DNA of 32,336 bases from RFSX01 sp964495785 (lineage in GTDB: Bacteria; Bacteroidota; Bacteroidia; Chitinophagales; Saprospiraceae): positions 1 to 32,336 of the forward strand of contig CAZBXL010000047.1 of the NCBI GenBank assembly GCA_964495785.1. The letters run 5' to 3'. Made by a program: the position numbers and the translations under genes. Positions 16,698 through 24,900 of this stretch are shown here, piece after piece (position 1 is the stretch's first letter; each line of letters opens with the position of its first letter). Below the pieces are notes generated by a model. It made no database searches. It was given only the letters and a program-made list of their open reading frames with translations, and was not told the origin of the DNA.

Positions 16698-17349
16698 CTA
16701 AGAAGCGCATGAGTAGATCATATCTGTCCTTAAGATCTTCCTTATAAGACTCTGCAGTAAATGTTGCTTTTATAGTATAACCATATCTTTCGAGAGCTGA
16801 AATAATATCTTGAATATCCTGATGGTTAATTTTTAATGTTATAAGTATTGCAGAGGACTCATGCTTAGAGGTTATAAAACTGGCGATGACCGATGCATTT
16901 TCCATTTCTACAATCCGTGCTATCTCGGAAAGTGTGTAATCTTTCTGAGTAGACTCTATTACAATAATTCCTCCTGGCTCCTTAAATGAAAAAGTACCTG
17001 CTATAAAGGCTAAGAGATCTTGTTGCGTGACTACACCTAGATATTGTTTGTCTGATGCAACTACTGGTATAAGTGTATAATCATGCTCTGAAATTCTAGA
17101 TAATAAATCGAAGATGTGATCGTCAGAACTAATTGATATAATGGTATTATCAATGATTATATCTCTAATCTTTGTATCTAAGCTTACACTAGTAACATCC
17201 TCCTCTGATATGACACCTAAGTATATATTATCCTTGACAACGGGAAGGTGACGTACGTGGTATAAACTCATCATCGACAAAGCTTGTTCCGCATTATCAT
17301 CGGGTACGAGAGGTATTATCTGATCTGATATAAGTTCTTTTGCTATCAT
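16690..17349 (-). CDS. CBS-domain pair protein with ACT-like C-terminus
   Basis: A 219-residue cytoplasmic protein. Two CBS motifs form a Bateman module that would bind adenosyl ligands: residues about 4-58 (SDQIIPLVPDDNAEQALSMMSLYHVRHLPVV) and 62-128 (ISSDDHIFDLLSRISEHDYTLIPVVASD). The remaining part, about 132-205 (GGIIVIESTQKDYTLSEIARIVEMENASVIASFI), has the beta-alpha-beta pattern of an ACT-like domain. A small-molecule sensor is the likely role. In Bacteroidota such a gene often precedes nadK, so adenylate- or NADP-related sensing is attractive but unproven. The gene overlaps the downstream Omp85-like gene by 8 nt. Confidence 0.85.
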   Translation of the reverse strand: MIAKELISDQIIPLVPDDNAEQALSMMSLYHVRHLPVVKDNIYLGVISEEDVTSVSLDTKIRDIIIDNTIISISSDDHIFDLLSRISEHDYTLIPVVASDKQYLGVVTQQDLLAFIAGTFSFKEPGGIIVIESTQKDYTLSEIARIVEMENASVIASFITSKHESSAILITLKINHQDIQDIISALERYGYTIKATFTAESYKEDLKDRYDLLMRFLDV

Positions 17350-17381
17350 TACTATTATAAACTACCTTTCTTTATTATAAG

Positions 17382-18179
17382 TTACCTGTTTCGCAATTTT
17401 TCTTTTTCATATAAGTACTCATTGTCGGATAATAGACCTCGTTCTCTTAAGTCTTTGAGTTTATTTAACTGACTCAACAAAGCATCATCTTGGATTATGT
17501 CTTCTTTTGGGGCTTCTATTTTTGTGATTTTTTCTACTTTATATCCTCTCTCTACAAAACTATCAAACTCTGGTTGTATTCTTAAATATGCCAAATCATC
17601 AATAGTTTTGATCTTTTCAAAATCTCTAAAACCTAACTTTACACTCTCCTCTATATACGAGAAAGCCTTCTTTTTATTCTCTAACAATGATTGCACACAT
17701 GCCATCTTAAAATACAACTCCTTATTTCCTCTGGTTAGTTTTAGTGCTTGTTCGAAATCTTTTTCGGCTCCTTCAAGATCATATTCTTTATATTTCTTTT
17801 CTGCACTTTTTACAAATGGATTAGAGGCTAAACTTTTATCATAATTATAATTTTTTCTTTCGGCCTCCATTCTTTCTAACTCTCGAGAAGATCGTCGATT
17901 CTCTCTATTAGCTCTGCGAGATGATCGGTCTCTACCTTGTTTATTTCCTTCAGAAGAATTATACATCTCATTGAATGCTGTATCACTCATACTGAACAAC
18001 TTCACCGCATCTATCAAACCTAAAAAGAACGTGAACGGAAACTTTATAGACGCCGCTATAAAAAATGTAAGAAATAAGTATAGTGCTCCAGGACCTATTC
18101 TATTTAAATAAAACTTATGTACTCCAAACGAGCCTACAGACAAAGCAAGAAGAGCTGCTATAATTCTGTTTTTTTTCAT
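17382..18179 (-). CDS. TM2-domain protein with TPR and SHOCT modules
   Basis: A 265-residue membrane protein with three modules. Residues 1-65 form a TM2 domain with its GxFGxHKFYL signature (SFGVHKFYLNRIGPGALYL), giving two membrane helices. A charged Arg-rich linker at about 80-110 is followed by TPR-like repeats at about 117-190 (AEKDFEQALKLTRGNKELYFKMACVQSLLENKKKAF). A C-terminal SHOCT motif lies at about 236-264 (LNKLKDLRERGLLSDNEYLYEKEKL). SHOCT modules are thought to promote oligomerisation. Function is unknown. The arrangement suggests a membrane scaffold. It starts 6 nt after the SpoIIE-like phosphatase gene, so the two may act together. Confidence 0.82.
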   Translation of the reverse strand: MKKNRIIAALLALSVGSFGVHKFYLNRIGPGALYLFLTFFIAASIKFPFTFFLGLIDAVKLFSMSDTAFNEMYNSSEGNKQGRDRSSRRANRENRRSSRELERMEAERKNYNYDKSLASNPFVKSAEKKYKEYDLEGAEKDFEQALKLTRGNKELYFKMACVQSLLENKKKAFSYIEESVKLGFRDFEKIKTIDDLAYLRIQPEFDSFVERGYKVEKITKIEAPKEDIIQDDALLSQLNKLKDLRERGLLSDNEYLYEKEKLRNR

Positions 18180-18185
18180 ATCCTA

Positions 18186-19409
18186 TCACTTTATCTTTGT
18201 CGTTAATAATGCAATATCATCTACATAAGATTTCGAGCCCTTAAACTTATCTAAATCTGCTAATATTTTTTCGTTAAATTCTTTTGCATTAAGATCTGCA
18301 TTAGTTTTTATAAAATCTATAACCATGCTGTCTTCGTAATATTGATCAGATTCATTTTTTGTATCTATAAGTCCGTCTGTAAAACAAAACAAAAATGAAC
18401 CACTATTAATTTCAACTTTGGCTTCTTTTATAAAAGGTAATTTTTCAAAAGCACCGATCACTGAACTACCTGACTTAAGTGTTACGATATCTTTTCCATT
18501 ATATAATATCGGTGGATAATGACCTGCATTGATATAGGTCAATTCATTAGCTTCTATATTAATTTCTGCAATAAAAAAAGTAATGAATTTATCACTCTTG
18601 GTAATTCTATATACGGCTTGGTTGAGAGCAAAAACAAAAGTCTCTAGATCTCTGTATTGAAATATCAAGCTGTGTAGCATGGCCTGAAAGTTAGACATCA
18701 GTAATGCCGCAGCTATTCCTTTACCGGATATATCTGCTATAACTATTGCAAATCTGTTATCATCAAACTTTATATAATCTACATAATCTCCACCTATATT
18801 ATCATGAGGTTTATAATAAGTATCTATCTCGTATCTATCACTGACAGGCATTTTTTCAGGTATGAGCATTTCCTGAAATTCCTTAGCCAGTTCTAATTCT
18901 TTTTTAAATCTCTCCTGCTTCAGTTGTTTTCTGAACAGTCTCTTATTCTCGATTGCAACTGCTATAATATTAGTTATCGTTGTTATAAATTGAATCTTGT
19001 TATATATATCCTCCTTGTCTTTAATCCCTCCTATCAAAGCAAAGGCAATTGGATTATCCTTATGAAAAACAGGGATTATAATATCGAACATTTTAAGGTA
19101 GATGTGATCCTCCTCTTTTATAGTATGTAATCGTTTATGTTTGAGACATTCCTGAATTAACTCATCTTCATATCCTTCTTCCAAATTAATTTGTGATGCG
19201 ATTAGCCAGTTATCTATGTCTTTGATAAAAAGACACATTTTAGTTATACCCATTTCCCAGCTTAGAAATGATCTATACATATTGAATAATCCGCCTTCAG
19301 GAACATTATCATTAATAGCTTGTGTAATAGTCAGTAGACTCTTAATCTGAAGTTCTTTCAGACTCAGTTCTTTTTCTAACTTTTCTAATAATTCTATTTT
19401 ACTTCTCAA
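18186..19409 (-). CDS. SpoIIE/RsbU-type PP2C phosphatase with N-terminal sensor domain
   Basis: A 407-residue soluble protein. Residues 1-25 form a short coiled-coil, about 25-160 a GAF-like sensor domain (TTITNIIAVAIENKRLFRKQ at its end), and about 165-185 a linker helix (ERFKKELELAKEFQEMLIPEKMP). The remainder is a PPM/SpoIIE phosphatase: GGDYVDYIKFDDNRFAIVIADISGKGIAAALLM, INAGHYPPILY, FCFTDGLIDTKN and a terminal DDIALLTTKI carry the metal-binding Asp residues. Such enzymes dephosphorylate anti-sigma-antagonist proteins in partner-switching pathways. No antagonist or anti-sigma gene lies in the window, so its target is encoded elsewhere. The start is a TTG, with no earlier option since MazG ends 5 nt upstream. 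Confidence 0.9.
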   Translation of the reverse strand: MRSKIELLEKLEKELSLKELQIKSLLTITQAINDNVPEGGLFNMYRSFLSWEMGITKMCLFIKDIDNWLIASQINLEEGYEDELIQECLKHKRLHTIKEEDHIYLKMFDIIIPVFHKDNPIAFALIGGIKDKEDIYNKIQFITTITNIIAVAIENKRLFRKQLKQERFKKELELAKEFQEMLIPEKMPVSDRYEIDTYYKPHDNIGGDYVDYIKFDDNRFAIVIADISGKGIAAALLMSNFQAMLHSLIFQYRDLETFVFALNQAVYRITKSDKFITFFIAEINIEANELTYINAGHYPPILYNGKDIVTLKSGSSVIGAFEKLPFIKEAKVEINSGSFLFCFTDGLIDTKNESDQYYEDSMVIDFIKTNADLNAKEFNEKILADLDKFKGSKSYVDDIALLTTKIK

Positions 19410-19414
19410 ACTAT

Positions 19415-19750
19415 TTATAATTTCTTATTTGATATATGCCTATTTGAATCTCTTGTTGTTTTCTTAATCATGTTTTTTTCTATGGCCTCTTGTATATCGA
19501 TATCCATCTGATTAGCCAAGCAGGTCGTCACAAAAAATATATCAGCTATTTCGTCAGCAATCTTTGATTTACTTTCTTCTTTTGTTAGAGCCTCTTTATA
19601 GGATTGTTCTCCATACGTTCTTGATATATGTCTTGCCAGTTCTCCGACCTCTTCAGTAAGAACAGCCATATTGGTCAATTCAGAAAAATATCTAACGCCT
19701 ATATCTTTGATCCAAGTATCAACTCTATTTTGCCATTCATTTATAGTCAT
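19415..19750 (-). CDS. MazG-like nucleotide pyrophosphohydrolase
   Basis: A 111-residue, all-helical protein with the MazG/dUTPase-superfamily metal-binding pattern: EEVGE at residues 33-37 and DEIADIF at 66-72, giving the EExxE...ExxD arrangement. Such short single-domain enzymes hydrolyse nucleoside triphosphates, often non-canonical ones, to monophosphate and pyrophosphate (nucleotide-pool cleaning). It is one of the small MazG-like forms rather than full MazG, which has two domains. It begins 4 nt after dtd and ends 5 nt before the phosphatase gene, so it is co-transcribed. Pairing with dtd is common in Bacteroidota as I recall, and both clear faulty small molecules. Confidence 0.88.
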   Translation of the reverse strand: MTINEWQNRVDTWIKDIGVRYFSELTNMAVLTEEVGELARHISRTYGEQSYKEALTKEESKSKIADEIADIFFVTTCLANQMDIDIQEAIEKNMIKKTTRDSNRHISNKKL

Positions 19751-19754
19751 ATTT

Positions 19755-20210
19755 CTATTCTCTTACTTTTGTGTCTATAAGTATTGTCACTGGACCATCA
19801 TTCACCAATGATACTTTCATATCTCCTCCAAATACACCCTCTTGCACATCTATATCATAATTGGACTTAATGTGTGTTATAAACTTCTCATAAATTTTTT
19901 TTGCTGGTTCGGGTTTTGCCGCATTTATATAAGATGGTCTGTTTCCTTTCTTAGTACTTGCATACAGTGTAAATTGACTGATGATAAGCAAGGATCCTTT
20001 AACATCAGAAACAGATAGGTTCATTAAATCCTTGTCATCATTAAATATTCGAAGATTAATGATTTTCTTACATAACCAAGATATATCCTCATCGGTATCT
20101 TTTGGATGAATACCTAATAGTACAACTAAACCTCTTTCAATACTTCCTGTTATCTGATTATCTACCTTTACGTGAGCATGCTCAGATACTCGCTGTATAA
20201 CTGCCCTCAA
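19755..20210 (-). CDS. dtd: D-aminoacyl-tRNA deacylase
   Basis: DTD removes D-amino acids, and glycine from mischarged tRNA(Ala), thereby protecting translation. The 151-residue protein starts RAVIQRVSEHAHVKV, carries SQFTLYASTKKGNRPSY (about 77-93), the catalytic region with the conserved Ser-Gln-Phe-Thr, and the C-terminal NDGPVTILIDT with the Gly-cisPro selectivity motif. The start codon is TTG (20210-20208), as the canonical N-terminus lies exactly there and no ATG is in frame nearby. It is the first gene of the nine-gene minus-strand run. Its upstream region carries the CTAACA[C/G] repeat cluster. Confidence 0.95.
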   Translation of the reverse strand: MRAVIQRVSEHAHVKVDNQITGSIERGLVVLLGIHPKDTDEDISWLCKKIINLRIFNDDKDLMNLSVSDVKGSLLIISQFTLYASTKKGNRPSYINAAKPEPAKKIYEKFITHIKSNYDIDVQEGVFGGDMKVSLVNDGPVTILIDTKVRE

Positions 20211-20659
20211 AACTGTTAGTTAAGTCTTATTTATTCGTGTGTAACTAACACTAGCTAACACTAAAAATAATTATCAATTAATTATATATTAAAAATACTA
20301 ATATATATGAGTTATCAATATGTTTGAGTGAAATATGGTCATTAAATTAACAGTGATTTTCTTTTTAGGTAATAAACAAGATCGTTACTAACAGAAGAAT
20401 AATTTAATACAAGAACTTATATTGTATCGGCTACAATGGTGTTAGTTCGTTTGTTGATAATTCTGAGTTATATGTCAGTATGTAGATATGCATTATTTAT
20501 TACCAAGATTATCACCATATCAACAGTCCTAATAATAAGGTCTTTTTTTTTATTTAAAATCTATTTGTAATTATCTAGTGTTGTTTATAACTAATAAAAA
20601 CAGGACTGAATTAAAACCTTTTATGATAGTTGAAATTATATTGAGAAATAAACAAACGA
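20211..20659. other. 449-bp divergent intergenic region (dtd / ctaA)
   Basis: No convincing gene was found. It holds five CTAACA[C/G] heptamers, a T9 run at 20542-20550 preceded by a weak imperfect stem (ACC 20502-20504 with GGT 20539-20541), and a 44-codon hydrophobic frame (20436-20570). No TAnnTTTG element was seen close to either flanking gene. It may hold both divergent promoters and possibly a small RNA. Confidence 0.5.
20213..20445. repeat. Cluster of five CTAACA[C/G] heptamers
   Basis: Copies lie at 20213-20219 (minus), 20245-20251, 20255-20261, 20388-20394 (plus) and 20439-20445 (minus). Four of the five extend to ACTAACA[C/G]. The second and third are part of a 10-bp-period pair, CTAACACTA G CTAACACTA. 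By base composition about 0.1 copy would be expected in this space. Confidence 0.55.
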
Positions 20660-21751
20660 ATGAAATATAATAGGTTTGTAAAAGCTTGGTTGATAACAGG
20701 AATAGTCATGTTATTCTTCCAGATTATCATAGGCGGTGTGACTCGTATAACTGGATCTGGATTATCTATAACTAAATGGGAAATTGTTACTGGGACATTT
20801 CCGCCATTAACAGAATCTAAGTGGCAAGAAGAGTTTGATGCTTATAAGAAGACACCTCAGTATATTAAGGTCAATCAGGATATGGAATTGGGTTCCTTGT
20901 TTGATTCCTCATCTTTCAAGTTCATATATTTCTGGGAGTACTTCCACAGGCTGTGGGCTCGGCTTATGGGTTTTGTTTTTGCTCTCCCATTATTATTTTT
21001 TTGGATAACTAAGTCGGTTGATAAACCTCTGCTTAAGAAGTTATCTCTTGTATTTATAGGTGCAGCCTTTGCAGCATTATTTGGCTGGATCATGGTGGCA
21101 AGTGGCCTGAAAGATAGACCTTGGGTCAATGCATACAAGCTTTCTCTTCATTTAGGTATAGCACTGTTAACTTTAGGTTTTTTATTACATGCTAGTTTTT
21201 ACGCAATTATACCTGAGAGACTACATATATCTAATAAGAAGTTGTACAGGCTATCTTTTGTATTTTTTATTGCATTATGTATTCAGATATTTTTTGGCGC
21301 TATTGTTTCAGGAATGAAGGCATCTCTTTATTATCCGAGTTGGCCTGATATAGGAGGGTCTTTTATACCTGATATATTATTTGATTCGGAAACATGGAGT
21401 TTATCTAATTTCATAGATTATGATAAAAGTCCACTGATGCCAGCATTAATTCATGTATTACATCGTAACTGGGGTTATGTAACGTACTTCTTGGGCTTAT
21501 ATCTTGTCGTCAAGATACTGAGATATCCTATGAGGAAATACTTTTATACAGCAGGTATTGTACTATTTATACTGTTAAATGTGCAGGTCTTACTAGGAAT
21601 AATGACTTTATTAAGATCAATAGGGACAGTTCCTGTCTTTTATGGAGTTATGCATCAAGCTATCGCTATATTTATTTTTGGAATAACTTTACTCATTATT
21701 CACTTATTTAAAACTAAAGGTATTAATCATAATGGATGGTCAAATAATTGA
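20660..21751 (+). CDS. ctaA: Heme A synthase (COX15/CtaA family)
   Basis: The enzyme oxidises heme O to heme A for the aa3-type cytochrome oxidase. The 363-residue protein has about eight membrane segments in two four-helix halves. Heme ligand or active-site His residues appear in each half: WEYFHRLWARLMG (His96), SLHLGIAL (His164), IHVLHRNWGYV (His265/His268) and MHQAIAI (His332). The GLKDRPWVNAYKLSLHL segment and VTRITGSGLSITKW at the N-terminus are strong family signatures. It lacks the paired Cys residues of the Bacillus type and resembles the COX15-like type. It stands alone, with no cox genes nearby in the window. Its 3' end overlaps the following hydrolase gene by 20 nt. Confidence 0.95.
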   Translation: MKYNRFVKAWLITGIVMLFFQIIIGGVTRITGSGLSITKWEIVTGTFPPLTESKWQEEFDAYKKTPQYIKVNQDMELGSLFDSSSFKFIYFWEYFHRLWARLMGFVFALPLLFFWITKSVDKPLLKKLSLVFIGAAFAALFGWIMVASGLKDRPWVNAYKLSLHLGIALLTLGFLLHASFYAIIPERLHISNKKLYRLSFVFFIALCIQIFFGAIVSGMKASLYYPSWPDIGGSFIPDILFDSETWSLSNFIDYDKSPLMPALIHVLHRNWGYVTYFLGLYLVVKILRYPMRKYFYTAGIVLFILLNVQVLLGIMTLLRSIGTVPVFYGVMHQAIAIFIFGITLLIIHLFKTKGINHNGWSNN

Positions 21752-22508
21752 TGAAGGTGGATTTAAATACATCGAACAGAATCCTGGAGCAGAGGTCTTA
21801 TTATTACTTCACGGTTTATTTGGAGCATTAAGTAACTTTAAGGAAGTTGCTGGTAAGTTCAAGGATTACAATGTAGTCATACCCCTCTTACCTATTATGT
21901 CAATGCCAATTAAGAAATTAGGCCTTCCTGGTTTAGTAGATTTTGTTGATGATTTTATAGCTTACAAGGGGTTCAAAAAGATTCACATTTTAGGTAATAG
22001 TTTGGGTGGGCACATAGCACAATTGTATGCACTAAGAAAACCTGAATTAGTGGAGTCACTTACATTGACAGGTAGTTCTGGATTATTTGAAAGTGCTATG
22101 GGCAAGACATTTCCAAAGAGAAATAACTATGAGTTCATTAAATCCAAAGTGGAGTCTACATTCTATGATCCTAAGGTAGCTAATAAGACTTTGGTTGATG
22201 AAGTCTTTGATATTGTAAATGATAGGAATAAGGCAATAAGAGTGGTTGTAACAGCTAAGTCAGCTGTGAGAAATAATCTCGCTGATAAGATACATAATAT
22301 TAAGGCTAAGACTCTTCTTGTATGGGGTAAGAATGATACTATAACGCCTGCCTTTGTAGGCCAAAAGTTCAAGGAACTTATACCATTTTCTAAACTTGAA
22401 TATATTGATAATTGCGGTCATGCTCCGATGATGGAACGACCACAATTATTCAATAATATCTTACAGGATTTTCTTTCGTCTGTACGCAAACAGTTAGCTG
22501 TGCACTAA
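21732..22508 (+). CDS. Alpha/beta hydrolase
   Basis: A 258-residue alpha/beta-hydrolase fold enzyme. An oxyanion-hole LLLLHGLFGALSNF lies at residues 23-36, the nucleophile elbow GNSLGG (Ser94 region) is followed by AQLYALRKPE, an acidic residue sits in VWGKNDTITP, and the catalytic His is in CGHAPMMERP. A cap segment lies at about 120-180. The overall pattern resembles the MhpC/BioH-type esterase group. The substrate is unknown. Overlap of its start with the last 20 nt of ctaA shows co-expression with heme A synthase, though no functional link is known. Its stop codon overlaps the stop of the convergent M1 peptidase gene by 4 nt. Confidence 0.88.
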   Translation: MDGQIIDEGGFKYIEQNPGAEVLLLLHGLFGALSNFKEVAGKFKDYNVVIPLLPIMSMPIKKLGLPGLVDFVDDFIAYKGFKKIHILGNSLGGHIAQLYALRKPELVESLTLTGSSGLFESAMGKTFPKRNNYEFIKSKVESTFYDPKVANKTLVDEVFDIVNDRNKAIRVVVTAKSAVRNNLADKIHNIKAKTLLVWGKNDTITPAFVGQKFKELIPFSKLEYIDNCGHAPMMERPQLFNNILQDFLSSVRKQLAVH

Positions 22509-24817
22509 GGCTTGTCCGATGCTTTTGCTTTGGCTCTATTAGCTCTTTGCATAGGGTTTTCTTGAGACCTTCTTTCTCTCGCCTTATATAGCTCGAATCT
22601 TGTCGGTTCTTTAGATGGTGCTATCTCATTGTTCTCAGTATCAGTATCCGCAGTCTCTAAATATGGATCTAATGCTACATCTACAACAACCTTGTCTGTA
22701 ACGAAAGTCTTAGTTACTGTCTTTGCGTCAAATCTCCATATCTCTGCAGGTATTCTTCTTACTTCTGTTGTACCATCTTCATATGCTAACTCTACGATAA
22801 TAGGCATCGGTATACCACCTATATTTTCAAAAGTCATTTGATAGAAATGTTTGTTTGCATTAAGCATTTCTTTTTCCTCTTCGCTAAGTGATGATATAAA
22901 TTTATCATGCTCTTCCTCGTCTATGATATCGACTTCAAGAGGATCATAATTCGTATAATAATCATCTATCGTAGGATCAATTTCGTTCTGCGTTGTTTTA
23001 ATCGTTTCTCTATTTCTTAGTATACTTATATTCACTCTTTCCTCAGATCTTCTTTCTTTATTTTCTGCACTTTTTGCTTTTGGATCTTTATTATCTAATT
23101 GGAAATGCTTGACCTCATTTAATGCTAAGTCTACATGGTCTGTTGTATAGAACCAACTTCTCCAGAACCAATCTAAATCTACAGCTGATGCATCTTCCAT
23201 AGTTCTGAAAAAATCTGCAGGTGTCGGATGTTTGAATTTCCATCTGTTAGCATATTCTTTAAATGCATAATCGAATAGATCTCTTCCCATCACTGTTTCT
23301 CTAAGTATATTTAGTGCCGTTGCTGGTTTACCGTAGGCGTTATTTCCAAATTGAAAGATATATTCTGAATTACTCATGATCGGAGATATTCTTTCTTTAT
23401 CACCTTTCATATAATCTACAATCTTATTAGCGGGTCCCCTACGCGAAGGATAATCTCTCTCCCATTGTTGCTCAGTAAGATATTGCATGAAAGTATTTAA
23501 ACCTTCATCCATCCATGTCCATTGTCTTTCATCTGAGTTAACAATCATAGGAAACCAATTGTGGCCTACTTCATGAATGATAACGCCTATGTGACCATAC
23601 TTCATTCTCTGCGAGTAAGTATCATCATCTTCACATCTACCGTAATTAAAACATATCATTGGGTACTCCATACCCATGTTACCATCTATAGACCATGCAA
23701 CAGGATAAGGATAATCGAATGTATAATGCGAGTACCATTTTACTGTATGAGCTACAGCTTTAGTAGAGTATTTTTTCCATAAGCAATCACCTTCTTTAGT
23801 CCACATAGACATGGCCATAACTGTTCTCCCATCGGCCATTGGTACACCCAATGCATCCCATATAAATCTTCTTGATGATGCAAAAGCAAAGTCTCTAACG
23901 TTCTTGGCTTTAAACTTCCACGTCTTTGTTTTAGTTGATTTTTCTTTTATTCTATCTTCTGCTTCGTCATAAGTGGCTATGGTTACTGGCTGTAGATCAG
24001 CATTTTTTGCTTCGTTAAGTCTTTTTCTTTGAGTAGCTGTGAGCACATTTTCATTCTGTAATTCTCCAGAAGCTGCCACGAGGTGATCAGATGGTACTGT
24101 TATATTAACCTCATAATCTCCGAAAGTCAGTGTAAACTCTCCTCTTCCCCAGAATTGCTTGTTTTGCCAGCCGTATACATCATTATACATGCACATACGA
24201 GGATAGTATTGCGCTATGACATAGACATTATTATCATCTTCTGCAAAGTGTTCGTAGCCAGAACGACCTCCAATTTCTCTTGTATTGTTAATATTGTACC
24301 ACCACTTAATTTTGAAAGTATATTTCTTTCCTGATTTTAAAGCTTCAGGTAATTCTATACGCATCATCGTCGCATTGACGGTATACTTAAGATTAGAGTC
24401 GTCTGATGACTTGACGTAATCTACGTTAAATCCACCTTCAAAGTCAGGAGCCATTCTTTTAAGTTGTCTTAGGCTCATTTCGTCATTGACACTATTGGTA
24501 GAGACATCGTGTGAGTGAGAGTCTTTAGCTCTGACATTTTGATCCATTTGCACCCACAGGTATTTTAATTCATCCGGTGATTCATTATGGTATGTTATAG
24601 TTTCTTCGCCATACAATTTTTGATTTTCATCATCTATGGTAATGTCCATCTTATAGTCGGCTCTTTGTTGCCAGTACTCATGACCTGGTGCTCCTGATGC
24701 TGACCTGTAACTGTTAGGGGTAGGAAGTTCTTGACCTAGCTGTCTGAACTTATTTGTGTCTTGAGAGAATAACGACGTTATCGATAATGTCAAAAGACAA
24801 ATTAAAAGTGATCTCAT
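22505..24817 (-). CDS. M1-family (gluzincin) metallopeptidase, secreted
   Basis: A 770-residue exported zinc peptidase. A signal peptide covers residues 1-19 (cleavage near SLFSQD). The beta-rich N-terminal domain is followed by the catalytic region: GNMGMEYPM at 379-387 replaces the GAMEN aminopeptidase motif, and HEVGHNW with His415, Glu416 and His419 plus Glu438 in WMDEGLN forms the HExxH-18-E zinc site. The C-terminal part includes an acidic stretch (about 620-640) and a basic tail of Lys/Arg repeats. It probably works in the periplasm or on the surface on peptides. It lies 98 nt downstream of thrC on the same strand but is not functionally part of the threonine operon, and a hairpin and a parS-like site separate them. 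Confidence 0.92.
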   Translation of the reverse strand: MRSLLICLLTLSITSLFSQDTNKFRQLGQELPTPNSYRSASGAPGHEYWQQRADYKMDITIDDENQKLYGEETITYHNESPDELKYLWVQMDQNVRAKDSHSHDVSTNSVNDEMSLRQLKRMAPDFEGGFNVDYVKSSDDSNLKYTVNATMMRIELPEALKSGKKYTFKIKWWYNINNTREIGGRSGYEHFAEDDNNVYVIAQYYPRMCMYNDVYGWQNKQFWGRGEFTLTFGDYEVNITVPSDHLVAASGELQNENVLTATQRKRLNEAKNADLQPVTIATYDEAEDRIKEKSTKTKTWKFKAKNVRDFAFASSRRFIWDALGVPMADGRTVMAMSMWTKEGDCLWKKYSTKAVAHTVKWYSHYTFDYPYPVAWSIDGNMGMEYPMICFNYGRCEDDDTYSQRMKYGHIGVIIHEVGHNWFPMIVNSDERQWTWMDEGLNTFMQYLTEQQWERDYPSRRGPANKIVDYMKGDKERISPIMSNSEYIFQFGNNAYGKPATALNILRETVMGRDLFDYAFKEYANRWKFKHPTPADFFRTMEDASAVDLDWFWRSWFYTTDHVDLALNEVKHFQLDNKDPKAKSAENKERRSEERVNISILRNRETIKTTQNEIDPTIDDYYTNYDPLEVDIIDEEEHDKFISSLSEEEKEMLNANKHFYQMTFENIGGIPMPIIVELAYEDGTTEVRRIPAEIWRFDAKTVTKTFVTDKVVVDVALDPYLETADTDTENNEIAPSKEPTRFELYKARERRSQENPMQRANRAKAKASDKP

Positions 24818-24851
24818 TTAAAAGTTTTTTATAAAGGTAAATATAGAATAA

Positions 24852-24897
24852 AGACTGTTGGCATACAGTTATTGAAATTATAACATATTGCCAGTCT
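24852..24897 (-). terminator. Possible hairpin after thrC
   Basis: On the minus strand AGACT-GGCA (24897-24889) can pair with TGCC-AAC-AGTCT (24863-24852) with a 3-nt bulge, followed by a short T-rich stretch. The stem is interrupted and the loop is long, so it may be only a weak terminator or attenuator before the M1 peptidase gene. Confidence 0.35.
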
Positions 24898-24900
24898 CCT

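Noticed and set aside
20211..20659. tmRNA, RNase P RNA, SRP RNA or 6S RNA
   Set aside because: None of the conserved core sequences of these RNAs was seen. A structure-based search would be needed for a divergent 6S RNA.
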